From Nitrospira sp. LK70 (GTDB taxonomy: Bacteria; Nitrospirota; Nitrospiria; Nitrospirales; Nitrospiraceae): a DNA stretch of 39,376 nucleotides. The DNA lies in contig PHGD01000029.1 in the NCBI GenBank assembly GCA_011090425.1, positions 1 through 39,376 on the forward strand. Direction: 5' to 3'. Positions 1-6,991 of this stretch are shown here, in pieces. Under the pieces are notes generated by a model. It searched no databases and was not told where the DNA came from. It saw only the letters and a program-made list of their open reading frames with translations. The translations under genes were made by a program, and so were the position numbers. Each line of letters begins with the position of its first letter. Within the stretch, counting starts at the first letter, position 1.

Positions 1-1
1 G

Positions 2-346
2 CGACTGGGGCAGGCCTCCGCCCGAGCGGTCCCGGTGGACGAGGTCCTCCAGATGGTGACGCTGTATGAAACCCGCTACAGGGGGTGGACCGTGAAGCAT
101 TTCCATGAGCGTTGGCACCAGGAGCATGAGGGGACGCGCTCCTACACGTGGACCAAGAACAAACTGCAAGCGGCTGGTCACGTGACGCGCGCGCCACGGC
201 GCGGGGCGCATCGCAAGAAGCGGCCCCGCAAGCCCTTGCCCGGAATGATGCTCCACCAGGATGGCTCCCGACATGAGTGGGTGCCGGGCTGTCAGTGGGA
301 CCTCATTGCGCCCCTGGATGATGCGACCACCGAGCTCTACTCAGGA
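2..346 (+). pseudogene. ISNCY-family transposase, N-terminal fragment
   Basis: The reading frame is already open at the window edge and runs in frame through GTG 35. It matches the N-terminal and early catalytic part of ISNCY-type integrase-like transposases: a VDEVLQMVTLYETRY helical segment, then VKHFHE, a basic stretch rich in RR/KK, PGMMLHQDGSRHEW and WDLIAPLDDATTELYS. The DGS and DDA acidic residues fit the start of the DDE core. After about residue 115 the frame enters a 27-bp tandem repeat and stops at 427, so the rest of the catalytic domain is missing. The break coincides with the left end of the RAYT element. No continuation is visible to the right of that element, so this is a dead remnant and not a simple insertion with both halves kept. 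Confidence 0.75.
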
Positions 347-400
347 AAAATGATAGGGTCAGGTCTTACATTCAAAATGATAGAGTCAGGTCTTACATTC
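347..400 (+). repeat. 27-bp tandem repeat, two copies
   Basis: Positions 347-373 and 374-400 are the same 27-mer, differing only at GGGTC versus GAGTC. Each carries the core GTCAGGTCTTACATTC. The inverted core recurs at 1268-1283 on the other side of the Y1 transposase gene. Confidence 0.9.
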
Positions 401-1235
401 ACACCCTGCCACGTTCCGCCTGCTTGAGACGCCGACTCACCGTAACATAATGAACCCCCAGGTGCTCCGCAATCTCTCGCAGTCGATAGCCGTGCTCTCG
501 ATAGGCCACCGCGATCAGCTCGGCCTCTTTCCCTTGACGTCGAAACAGATGTGTCAGCGTGGGCCGTTGTGCCTGCGTCTGCCGTCGCGGAATTTCTCGC
601 AGCACTCGATCCGGCTGATGTTGCGCAATGAACGCCTCGGAGCCGAGATAGATCTGTCCACGCAGTTGCTCCCAGGGCCGTGGCCCTTCTCGTCCTTCTG
701 CCACAAACTGCCGATAGCGCAGGTGCGCCTCCCGCTGCCGCGTGCCAAATTGCCCAAGAATCCAGTTGGTCGACAGCCAGTTTGGCCCGGTGCGCTCCCC
801 TGCTGTCACCAGATAACTACTCCAGGTCCAGAGACGCGGATGGGCGACCATCTTGGCCCGAACCGGGTTCAGGACGACGTAGCGACACAGTTCGAGGAGA
901 TGCGCCTCCTTCTCCACCAAAATCGCAGTGAACCGTCCTTGGAACAGGTGCCCCACCCGGTGATGCCGACGGTTCATCGCCTGCGTGTATGTGCCATTCA
1001 GCTGCCGCATTCCTCGTGAAAGATTCGGCTGCGGGGTTTCGATCAGCAGATGATAATGGTTGTCCATCAGACAGTAGGCGTGACAGCGCCAGCCGAAGCG
1101 ATCGATGACGTGGCCCAGCCTGTCGAGGAAGAGCCTGCGGTCTCGATCATCGAGCACGATGTCCTGCCGGGCATTCCCACGACTCGTGACATGGTAGACG
1201 GCACCGGGATATTCAAGGCGGAGCGGTCGTGCCAT
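399..1235 (-). CDS. REP-associated tyrosine transposase (RAYT, Y1_Tnp)
   Basis: This is a Y1-type HUH transposase related to IS200/IS605 TnpA, a single-strand DNA nickase acting on REP-like hairpins. It opens with the typical ARPLRLEYPGAVYHVTSRGN. The HUH motif follows in MDNHYHLLIE (about residue 60 from the ATG). The catalytic tyrosine is in LCRYVVLNPVRA. VGHLFQGRF lies between them. The C-terminal third holds a helix-turn-helix (YRLREIAEHLGVHYVTVSRRL), as in RAYTs with an added DNA-binding tail. I chose the ATG at 1235, which starts the conserved block, over the in-frame TTG at 1244; neither has a strong ribosome site. The gene appears intact, so it may still act on its flanking repeats. 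Confidence 0.9.
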   Translation of the reverse strand: MARPLRLEYPGAVYHVTSRGNARQDIVLDDRDRRLFLDRLGHVIDRFGWRCHAYCLMDNHYHLLIETPQPNLSRGMRQLNGTYTQAMNRRHHRVGHLFQGRFTAILVEKEAHLLELCRYVVLNPVRAKMVAHPRLWTWSSYLVTAGERTGPNWLSTNWILGQFGTRQREAHLRYRQFVAEGREGPRPWEQLRGQIYLGSEAFIAQHQPDRVLREIPRRQTQAQRPTLTHLFRRQGKEAELIAVAYREHGYRLREIAEHLGVHYVTVSRRLKQAERGRV

Positions 1236-1267
1236 AGCCGGCAACCATACCAGAGTTCGTGTGAGAG

Positions 1268-1283
1268 TGTAAGACCTGACCCC
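1268..1283 (-). repeat. Inverted copy of the RAYT-element end repeat
   Basis: TGTAAGACCTGACCCC here is the reverse complement of the core in the tandem repeats at 347-400, so the transposase gene is flanked by inverted ends. Confidence 0.8.
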
Positions 1284-1323
1284 CTAACGCTTCCTAACGG
1301 GCTCAGTGCGAGGTTCTTGGACT

Positions 1324-1746
1324 TCATTGTGCGCTCGGCCACAACCACTTGGCGACCTTCTTCCAACCTGCCCGCAAATCGATCCCAAACCCAAAGAAAC
1401 TTGGCTTCAGAATAAAGATCGGGTTCTCGGTCGGTGGTGCTTGGTGCAGTTGCAATGGAGCTTGGGCTCCGCTAATCTCCTTAATAAACTCGTGAAGCCG
1501 ACGAGATCTGCCATCGATTGAATTCGACATCCTGGACCTCTCCGACCCATCGCCGTAGAACGTCATTCCGCTGAAGTCGCTCAAACGAACCAAGTATTCC
1601 TCTGCGTCTTGTTCTGCGAAATAGGCACTCATCCGATCGACCCACGCGTTGTGCTCGGCTATCGGCAAAGGCGTCTCTCCAACGCGTTTACGCAAGCCCT
1701 CAGCTTCGCGCAGAAACACGGCGAGCCGCTTTGGATCGATGGGCAT
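1324..1746 (-). CDS. Hypothetical protein, 140 aa
   Basis: I do not recognise the family. The product is soluble-looking, with a charged helical N-terminal half (residues 1-55, with LAVFLREAEGLRKRV and YFAEQDAEEYL), a middle FSGMTFYGDGSERSRM, and a hydrophobic and aromatic C-terminus ending KWLWPSAQ. There is no signal peptide or clear enzyme motif. The ATG at 1746 is preceded by a small inverted repeat (1754-1771) and only a weak ribosome site. The gene lies between the RAYT element and a gene-poor stretch, so it may be accessory. Composition and length suggest a real gene, but nothing in the context points to a function. Confidence 0.5.
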   Translation of the reverse strand: MPIDPKRLAVFLREAEGLRKRVGETPLPIAEHNAWVDRMSAYFAEQDAEEYLVRLSDFSGMTFYGDGSERSRMSNSIDGRSRRLHEFIKEISGAQAPLQLHQAPPTENPIFILKPSFFGFGIDLRAGWKKVAKWLWPSAQ

Positions 1747-1853
1747 TCGTGTCGCCTAACAATGTTTAGGCCGGTCCGCATAAGAGCCGCATTTGCCCAT
1801 TTCTGTCCGTAGAACACGCCACGACGGTTCGCGAACAATACGCCATAACCGTT

Positions 1854-1883
1854 GCTGTTTCAATGAATGCTGTTTCAATGAAT
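1854..1883 (+). repeat. 15-bp perfect tandem duplication
   Basis: GCTGTTTCAATGAAT occurs twice back to back (1854-1868 and 1869-1883), consistent with slippage in noncoding DNA. Confidence 0.9.
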
Positions 1884-2232
1884 TCCGACTACTGGCCCAT
1901 TTATCACGGGTGCTTATGCGGATCGGCATAACATCCGTTCCTCGCATCGGTTCACATCCCATCCAGCGGACTGCGGACACCGACCGGCCCACTATGAAAT
2001 ACATGGGTTTGGCAGCATCGATCCTACATCTCTGACGATGTCCAGGAGGAGCCGGAACCAGCGCGGCGTATTCTCGACCGATCTACGAACTCCGTCAAGC
2101 CTCGCTAACTCAGGCTGCAATCGGAAGTCGGCAAGCGCCTCCTTCTTTCTTCCGTGGCAAGATCCGCCCCTGTATGAGGGCGAAATGAATCCAATCTTCA
2201 GGCCATGACTCTAAACAGTGCACCACGCTGCC

Positions 2233-2261
2233 TTGACAAGCTGAGCATGCCTTTGCTAGCT
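2233..2261 (+). promoter_or_regulatory. Possible sigma-70 promoter of the sulfur cluster
   Basis: A perfect -35 box TTGACA (2233-2238) is followed after 17 bp by CTAGCT (2256-2261), a poor -10 box. It lies about 40 bp upstream of the first cluster gene and is the best candidate in the interval. Confidence 0.35.
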
Positions 2262-2300
2262 TTGAAATTCTTTAATCTCTAAGCCAACTTGGGAGAATCT

Positions 2301-2501
2301 GTGCAGGTCAAGATCAATGGAAAGCCTGAGGAGATCCAGAGCGGAACCGTCCTCGATTTGCTGAAGACAAAAGCCATCGAGCCGCAGATGGTCGCCGTCG
2401 AGGTCAACGACAAAGTGCTGGATCGTGACCATTTTGCCACGACCCACCTCAATGAAGGGGACCATGTGGAATTCCTCTTCTATATGGGAGGGGGGCGGTG
2501 A
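2301..2501 (+). CDS. thiS: ThiS-like sulfur carrier protein with C-terminal -GGGR
   Basis: A 66-aa beta-grasp sulfur carrier. It opens MQVKINGKPEE, like ThiS, and has the family's VLDLLK, MVAVEVND and LNEGDHVEF segments. The carrier works as a C-terminal thiocarboxylate made by an E1-like adenylating enzyme. GTG 2301 is chosen over upstream TTG 2289 because GGGAGA (2291-2296) is a good ribosome site for it and the product then has standard ThiS length. The C-terminus is odd: it reads YMGGGR, one residue past the glycines that must be terminal for activation. The stop overlaps the cysteine synthase start by 4 bp, and the glycine codons double as that gene's ribosome site. The location suggests cysteine rather than, or as well as, thiamine synthesis. 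Confidence 0.88.
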   Translation: MQVKINGKPEEIQSGTVLDLLKTKAIEPQMVAVEVNDKVLDRDHFATTHLNEGDHVEFLFYMGGGR

Positions 2502-3427
2502 GTACGGCGCTGCACAACGATATCACTGAGCTGATCGGCAAGACTCCGCTTGTTCGGTTGAACCGACTTTCAAAGCCCGGATCGGCAACCATTTACGGGA
2601 AGGTCGAGTTTTTCAACCCCGGCGGCAGCGTCAAGGATCGGATCTGCCTCAATATGATCAACGAGGCAGAACGTCAGGGGATGCTCAAGCCGGGCGGAAC
2701 CATCGTGGAGCCGACCAGCGGAAACACGGGAATCGGATTGGCCTTGGTGGCGGCAGTGCGTGGATACAAACTGATCCTTGTGATGCCGGAAAGCATGAGC
2801 ATGGAACGGGCCAGCTTGCTTTCGTCGTATGGCGCACAGCTCGTGTTGACACCGGCCTGGGAAGGCATGAAAGGGTCCATTAAGGAGGCGGAAAGTATCT
2901 TGGCCCAAAATCCCTCGTACTTTATGCCGGATCAATTCTCGAATGCTGCCAACCCCGCCATGCACCGGATGACGACGGGACCGGAGATTTGGGATGCCCT
3001 CGCAGGGAAAGTCGATGCCTTTGTGGCCGCCGTCGGAACCGGCGGAACCATCACAGGATGCGGGGAAGTCTTCAAGGAAAAGAACCCGCGGATCAAAGTG
3101 ATCGCCGTCGAACCGGCGACTTCACCGGTCTTGTCCGGCGGCGATCCAGGACCTCATAAGATTCAAGGGATCGGTGCGGGCTTTATTCCCAAGGTTCTCA
3201 ATCAAAAACTTCTCGACCGCGTGATCACTGTGACGGACGACGAGGCCTATCAGACCGCGAAACAGCTCTCGAAGAAGGAAGGCTTGCTGGTGGGGATCTC
3301 CGCCGGCGCCAATGTGTTCGCTGCCCAAAAGATCGCCGATGAACTAGGACCCGACAAGAACGTCGTCACGATCCTGTGCGACACGGGCGAGCGCTACATC
3401 AGCATTGAAAAGTATTTTAATATTTGA
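2498..3427 (+). CDS. cysK: PLP-dependent cysteine synthase (CysK/CysM family)
   Basis: A fold-type II PLP enzyme of 309 aa, the usual length. It forms cysteine from an activated serine (O-acetylserine, or O-phosphoserine in CysM-type enzymes) and a sulfur donor. The PLP lysine is in PGGSVKDR (K46), the substrate loop PTSGNTG is at 72-78, the phosphate-binding loop GTGGT at 180-184, and GISAGAN near 266-272. The start is a GTG overlapping the carrier gene by 4 bp, with GGGAGG 6 bp upstream, so the two are translationally coupled. Coupling to a sulfur carrier, with a CysO-like carrier and a JAMM protease nearby, resembles the CysO-CysM-Mec+ route, in which the carrier thiocarboxylate rather than free sulfide supplies sulfur. 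Which serine ester is used cannot be read from the sequence. Confidence 0.93.
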   Translation: MSTALHNDITELIGKTPLVRLNRLSKPGSATIYGKVEFFNPGGSVKDRICLNMINEAERQGMLKPGGTIVEPTSGNTGIGLALVAAVRGYKLILVMPESMSMERASLLSSYGAQLVLTPAWEGMKGSIKEAESILAQNPSYFMPDQFSNAANPAMHRMTTGPEIWDALAGKVDAFVAAVGTGGTITGCGEVFKEKNPRIKVIAVEPATSPVLSGGDPGPHKIQGIGAGFIPKVLNQKLLDRVITVTDDEAYQTAKQLSKKEGLLVGISAGANVFAAQKIADELGPDKNVVTILCDTGERYISIEKYFNI

Positions 3428-3432
3428 AAGGC

Positions 3433-3495
3433 CGTTAATCGTTAACCGTGAACCGTTAAAGTCAGGGACGATCGATTAACGAATAACGATTAACG
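3433..3495. repeat. AT-rich inverted repeat before the first E1 gene
   Basis: CGTTAATCGTTA (3433-3444) pairs perfectly with TAACGATTAACG (3484-3495). The 39-bp loop contains further GTTAA/TTAAC hexamers. A related element lies before the second E1 gene at about 6120-6183. It could be a hairpin or attenuator in the transcript, or a dispersed intergenic repeat. Confidence 0.75.
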
Positions 3496-3511
3496 TTTTA
3501 CGTCTCGATCC

Positions 3512-4330
3512 ATGGAATTCACTGAAGAACAAATCAACCGGTACAGCCGGCATATCTTGCTCCCTGAGGTGGGCGGCAAGGGGCAGAAGAAAATCGCTAA
3601 ATCCCGGATTCTTCTCGTCGGTGCCGGTGGTCTCGGCTCCCCTGCCGCTCTATATTTGTCTGCAGCAGGAGTCGGCACGATTGGTTTAATCGACAGTGAT
3701 GTGGTCGATCTGACTAACCTCCAACGTCAAATTCTTCACCATACTCCCGACGTGGGCCGCCCGAAGGTCCTCTCAGGCAAGGAAAAGATCCAGGCGTTGA
3801 ACCCCGACGTCTCCGTGTCGATGTACGAAGAACGGCTCACGGCCGGCAACGCCCTCAAGATCTTCGGTGACTATGATGTCATCATCGACGGAGTCGATAA
3901 TTTCACGGCGAAGTTTCTGATCAACGACGCCTGTTTCTTCGCGGGGAAACCGCTGGTCCATGGCGGCATTCTGCGATTCGATGGACGCGTGACAACGATC
4001 ATCCCCAAGAAGTCAGCCTGCTATCGGTGCGTATTCAAGGCCCCTCCGCCGCCTGGTTTCGTTGCTTCTTGCCAGGAGGCCGGAGTGATCGGGGTCCTGG
4101 CAGGCATTGTCGGAACGATTCAGGCGACAGAGGCGCTGAAACTTGTCTTGGGTATTGGACGGCCGCTGACGGACCGTCTGCTCGATTTCGATGCGCGCAA
4201 CACTCAATTCCGGGAAATCAAAATCCGCCGGAACCAGAATTGTGCGCTCTGCGGGGACCATCCGACGATTACCGAGCTGTTCGACGATGGGGACCCCTAT
4301 GCCGGATGCGCCATGCGTCCATCAGCATAG
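3512..4330 (+). CDS. moeB: MoeB/ThiF-family sulfur-carrier adenylyltransferase (first copy)
   Basis: An E1-like enzyme of 272 aa that adenylates the C-terminal glycine of a ubiquitin-like sulfur carrier. It has the N-terminal block RYSRHILLPEVGGKGQ, the nucleotide-binding loop GAGGLGSP (37-44), DxVDLTNLQRQ (about 64-73), and two CxxC pairs for structural zinc (C170/C173 and C244/C247). A conserved cysteine lies at C187 in ASCQEAG. There is no C-terminal rhodanese domain, so sulfur must come from another protein or from sulfide. It follows the cysteine synthase after an 84-bp gap holding an inverted repeat. A close paralog lies at 6187, with a carrier near each, so the two may be carrier-specific. 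The C-terminus (DDGDPYAGCAMRPSA) differs from the paralog. Confidence 0.93.
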   Translation: MEFTEEQINRYSRHILLPEVGGKGQKKIAKSRILLVGAGGLGSPAALYLSAAGVGTIGLIDSDVVDLTNLQRQILHHTPDVGRPKVLSGKEKIQALNPDVSVSMYEERLTAGNALKIFGDYDVIIDGVDNFTAKFLINDACFFAGKPLVHGGILRFDGRVTTIIPKKSACYRCVFKAPPPPGFVASCQEAGVIGVLAGIVGTIQATEALKLVLGIGRPLTDRLLDFDARNTQFREIKIRRNQNCALCGDHPTITELFDDGDPYAGCAMRPSA

Positions 4331-4352
4331 GGTTTGATAAGGTGGTGCGACG

Positions 4353-5603
4353 ATGAGCAAGATGAAAGCGCTGGTTTGCCGAGAGTGCGGCAAGGAATAC
4401 CCGACGAAGGCGATCCACGTCTGCGAAATGTGCTTCGGTCCCCTTGAGGTGAAGTACAACTACGACGAGATCAAGAAGACCATTTCGCGTAAGAAGATCG
4501 AGGATGGTCCGCCCAGCATGTGGCGCTACCTCGACCTGCTGCCGGTCGAAGGAACGAATTTCGTGGGACCGCATGCCGGATTCACCCCGCTCGTTCGGGC
4601 AAAGAACCTTGGCGATTATCTTGGGCTCGACGAGCTTTACATTAAGAACGACACGGTGAACCACCCAACTCTGTCGTTTAAGGACCGTGTCGTCGCCGTG
4701 GCCCTCACGCGCGCGCGTGAGCTCGGCTTCGAAACGGTGGCCTGCGCATCGACCGGCAACCTGGCCAACTCGGTCGCTGCCCATGCCGCATCCGCCAATC
4801 TGCACTGTTACGTCTTCATCCCCGGCGACCTTGAGGCCGCAAAGGTGCTCGGAAATTTGATTTATAAGCCGCACGTCGTCGAGATAGAAGGAAACTATGA
4901 CGATGTCAACCGGCTCTGCAGCGAGATCGCCGGTGAACATGGCTGGGCGTTCGTGAATATCAACATTCGTCCCTATTACGCAGAAGGCTCAAAGACGCTT
5001 GCCTTTGAGACGGTGGAACAACTGGGATGGAAAACACCGGATCAGGTCGTCATTCCAATGGCCTCCGGCTCACTCCTGACCAAGATCTGGAAAGGTCTGC
5101 ATGAGATGAAGGCCTTAGGCCTCATCGATAGCGTTCGCACAAAGATCAACGGCGCCCAAGCAGAAGGCTGCTCACCGATCTCTACAGCATTCAAGGCGGG
5201 CCGTGACTTCTTCAAGCCTGTGAAGCCACAGACAATCGCCAAATCCCTTGCCATCGGCAACCCAGCCGATGGCTACTATGCGCTCAAGGCCACCGCCGAG
5301 AGTCATGGGTCCATGGATATGGTGACGGATGAGGAAGTTGTGGAAGGCATTCAGCTTCTGGCTCAAACCGAAGGGATCTTCGCGGAAACAGCCGGAGGCG
5401 TTACGATCGGTGTGCTCAAGAAGCTCGTCAAGCAAGGTGTGATCAAAAAAGATGAGGTGACGGTGGCCTATGTCACCGGCAATGGATTGAAGACACAGGA
5501 AGCGGTGATCGATTCCGTCGGTCGCCCAGTACGCATTCAGCCCAGCCTGGTGGACTTCGAAAAGACATTTAAAATGGGAAAGAACGGTGGTGGTGGCGCA
5601 TGA
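4353..5603 (+). CDS. thrC: Threonine synthase (or threonine-synthase-like PLP enzyme)
   Basis: A fold-type II PLP enzyme of 416 aa. Residues 9-27 form a zinc-ribbon-like element (CxxC at 9/12 and 24/27). The PLP lysine is K110 in TLSFKDR, STGN is at 133-136, and a C-terminal glycine-rich domain follows. Threonine synthase converts O-phosphohomoserine to threonine. Its position between an E1 gene and a sulfur carrier (ATGA overlap with the carrier at 5600) raises an alternative: a homologous reaction of O-phosphohomoserine with carrier-bound sulfur to give homocysteine. That is inference only. AAGGTGG lies just upstream of ATG 4353. The protein ends in GGGGA; in the DNA this is followed at once by the next gene, so the tail may reflect that gene's ribosome site. 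Confidence 0.88.
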   Translation: MSKMKALVCRECGKEYPTKAIHVCEMCFGPLEVKYNYDEIKKTISRKKIEDGPPSMWRYLDLLPVEGTNFVGPHAGFTPLVRAKNLGDYLGLDELYIKNDTVNHPTLSFKDRVVAVALTRARELGFETVACASTGNLANSVAAHAASANLHCYVFIPGDLEAAKVLGNLIYKPHVVEIEGNYDDVNRLCSEIAGEHGWAFVNINIRPYYAEGSKTLAFETVEQLGWKTPDQVVIPMASGSLLTKIWKGLHEMKALGLIDSVRTKINGAQAEGCSPISTAFKAGRDFFKPVKPQTIAKSLAIGNPADGYYALKATAESHGSMDMVTDEEVVEGIQLLAQTEGIFAETAGGVTIGVLKKLVKQGVIKKDEVTVAYVTGNGLKTQEAVIDSVGRPVRIQPSLVDFEKTFKMGKNGGGGA

Positions 5604-5872
5604 TTAAAGTTCGTATTCCGACTCCGCTTCGCCCCCTGACCAAGGGCCAGGGCGAGGTTGAAACCAACGCCGGCAGCGTGGTGGAAATGATCGAGGTGTT
5701 GAATAGCACCCACCCCGGCATCAAAGATCGCCTGTGCGATGAAACGGGAGAACTCCGTCGCTTCGTGAACATTTATGTCAACGAAGAAGACATTCGTTTT
5801 CTTAAAGGGAAAGACACTTCCCTCAAGGATGGCGATGAGGTTTCCATCGTCCCGGCGATCGCGGGAGGGTAA
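5600..5872 (+). CDS. CysO-like MoaD/ThiS-family sulfur carrier protein
   Basis: A 90-aa beta-grasp sulfur carrier with the MoaD/CysO layout: [14 protein letters not shown] at the N-terminus, [11 protein letters not shown] in the middle, [16 protein letters not shown], then [14 protein letters not shown]. The C-terminus is the bare GG required for adenylation and thiocarboxylation, so no trimming is needed. The [13 protein letters not shown] block is characteristic of the CysO group of cysteine-biosynthetic carriers in actinobacteria. The start overlaps thrC (ATGA) and the stop is 2 bp before the NIL gene, so it is tightly coupled on both sides. It probably donates sulfur to the cysteine synthase or threonine-synthase-like enzyme, with release by the JAMM protease at 6992. 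Confidence 0.92.
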   Translation: MIKVRIPTPLRPLTKGQGEVETNAGSVVEMIEVLNSTHPGIKDRLCDETGELRRFVNIYVNEEDIRFLKGKDTSLKDGDEVSIVPAIAGG

Positions 5873-5874
5873 CC

Positions 5875-6114
5875 ATGGCACATTTGCGCTTCCATATTCG
5901 TTTTCCTGAAGACAAGATCAGAGAGCCGATTATCTATCAGATCGGGCGCGAGTATAAGGTCGTGACCGATGTCCGGCGGGCCGATGTCCGGGACACCACA
6001 GGCTGGGCGGATGTGGAGCTTTCCGGTGACACCGTGGAAATTGAACGGGCCGTCGCTGGGCTGCGAGCCAAAGGCTGCGTCGTCGATCCGATTGAATTGA
6101 ACGTGGTGGAGTAA
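5875..6114 (+). CDS. NIL-domain protein
   Basis: A stand-alone 79-aa NIL domain, the small ACT-like fold also found at the end of MetN methionine-transporter ATPases and beside ferredoxins in some homocysteine-forming systems. The sequence runs LRFHIRFPEDKIREPIIYQIG, a central TGWADVELSG, and a C-terminal helix ending GCVVDPIELNVVE. It starts 2 bp after the CysO-like carrier, so the two are co-translated. In this context it probably binds a sulfur amino acid or acts with the carrier system in methionine or cysteine metabolism. The exact role of stand-alone NIL proteins is uncertain. Confidence 0.85.
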   Translation: MAHLRFHIRFPEDKIREPIIYQIGREYKVVTDVRRADVRDTTGWADVELSGDTVEIERAVAGLRAKGCVVDPIELNVVE

Positions 6115-6119
6115 GAGCG

Positions 6120-6183
6120 TTATTCGTTACACGTGAATCGTTAATCGAAGAGAAACAAACAGCGATTCACGAATAGCGGTTAA
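6120..6183. repeat. AT-rich inverted repeat before the second E1 gene
   Basis: CGTGAATCG (6132-6140) pairs with CGATTCACG (6163-6171). The flanks TTATTCG and CGAATAG extend the similarity. The element is of the same hexamer style as that at 3433-3495, and each lies immediately before a moeB-like gene. Confidence 0.7.
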
Positions 6184-6186
6184 GTC

Positions 6187-6990
6187 ATGGATCTGACTGA
6201 ACAACAAATCGAACGGTACAGCCGGCACATCATCCTTCAGGATGTCGGAGGAAAAGGCCAGCTGAAGTTGAACAAGGCCAAAATCCTATTGATCGGCGCG
6301 GGTGGACTAGGCTCTCCAGCAGGCCTGTACCTCGCTGCCGCCGGTATTGGGACAATCGGCTTAGTCGATGGAGATGTCGTTGACCTCTCAAATCTACAAA
6401 GACAGATCATGCATTCGACCGCGACGCTTGGCCAGCCGAAGGTCGAGTCAGGCCGGAAAACCTTGTCGGCCATTAACCCTGAAATTACGATTAAGACCTA
6501 TCATCAGCTGGTCGATGCGGAAAATATCCTCTCCCTCGTCTCGCAATATGACATCGTGCTGGACGGATCGGACAACTTCACGACAAGATTTCTGGTGAAC
6601 GACGCCTGTTTCTTTGCCAAGAAAACATTGATCTCAGCCAGCATGTTTCGGTTCGAGGGGCAACTGACGACGATCAAGCCCCATCAAGGCTATCCTTGCT
6701 ACCGCTGTCTTTATCCTGAGCCGCCGCCGGCCGGGTTAGTCCCAAATTGTCAAGAGGCCGGCGTGCTTGGCGTCCTAGCCGGCACGATGGGAATTCTCCA
6801 GGCATCGGAAGCGATCAAAGAAATCCTCGACATCGGAGAGACGATCGCCGATAAACTCTTGATCTACGATGCGCTCGAGATGAAGTTCCGAAAGGTGGGC
6901 CGGCCAAAAGATCCTGCCTGTCCTCTGTGCGGCCCCAATCCGAAGATCAAAGATCTCAGTCTAGACTATACCGTCACTTGCACGATTTAA
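6187..6990 (+). CDS. moeB: MoeB/ThiF-family sulfur-carrier adenylyltransferase (second copy)
   Basis: A paralog of the enzyme at 3512, 267 aa. It has RYSRHIILQDVGGKGQ, the ATP loop GAGGLGSP, DVVDLSNLQRQ, DGSDNFTTRF, and two zinc CxxC pairs (CYRC and CPLC). The NCQEAGVLGVLAG stretch matches the conserved cysteine region. There is no rhodanese domain. It adenylates a carrier C-terminus, forming the acyl-AMP that sulfide or a persulfide converts to thiocarboxylate. Having two E1 genes and two carriers (2301 and 5600) in one cluster suggests one enzyme per carrier, although either could serve molybdopterin or thiamine synthesis too. The stop is 1 bp before the JAMM protease start. Confidence 0.93.
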   Translation: MDLTEQQIERYSRHIILQDVGGKGQLKLNKAKILLIGAGGLGSPAGLYLAAAGIGTIGLVDGDVVDLSNLQRQIMHSTATLGQPKVESGRKTLSAINPEITIKTYHQLVDAENILSLVSQYDIVLDGSDNFTTRFLVNDACFFAKKTLISASMFRFEGQLTTIKPHQGYPCYRCLYPEPPPAGLVPNCQEAGVLGVLAGTMGILQASEAIKEILDIGETIADKLLIYDALEMKFRKVGRPKDPACPLCGPNPKIKDLSLDYTVTCTI

Positions 6991-6991
6991 C

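Larger units (their letters stand above)
347..1283 (-). mobile_element. REP-type (RAYT / Y1 transposase) element
   Basis: A Y1-transposase gene is bracketed by copies of one short sequence. Two direct 27-bp copies lie at the left (347-400). One inverted copy of the core TGTAAGACCTGACCC lies at the right (1268-1283). This is the arrangement expected of RAYT genes and the REP-like ends they recognise. The element sits exactly where the ISNCY-type frame breaks. The boundaries are inferred from the repeats; no target-site duplication is visible. Confidence 0.6.
1747..2288. other. Gene-poor interval with short repeats and a possible decayed coding stretch
   Basis: No complete gene is convincing here. 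It holds an inverted repeat GCCTAA/TTAGGC (1754-1771), a 12-bp imperfect inverted repeat (1773-1784 with 1913-1924) and a perfect 15-bp tandem duplication (1854-1883). On the minus strand, from about 2190 to the stop at 1992, there is an open frame without an ATG whose residues look coding (for example LADFRLQPELARLDG and PRWFRLLLDIVRDV). It could be the end of a lost gene. The right end probably carries the promoter of the sulfur cluster. Confidence 0.5.

Noticed and set aside
1754-1771. GCCTAA-N6-TTAGGC next to a gene start, like an integron attC core
   Set aside because: The arms are too close together, with no long paired arms or second core, and no integrase or cassette series nearby.
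1756-2004. 82-aa minus-strand frame
   Set aside because: It contains the tandem 15-bp duplication as SLKQHSLKQQ and lacks a ribosome site; probably noncoding.
5585-5603. ThrC tail GGGGA read as a second carrier-type C-terminus
   Set aside because: It lies at the ribosome site of the overlapping carrier gene, and ThrC has no beta-grasp fold; most likely coincidence.
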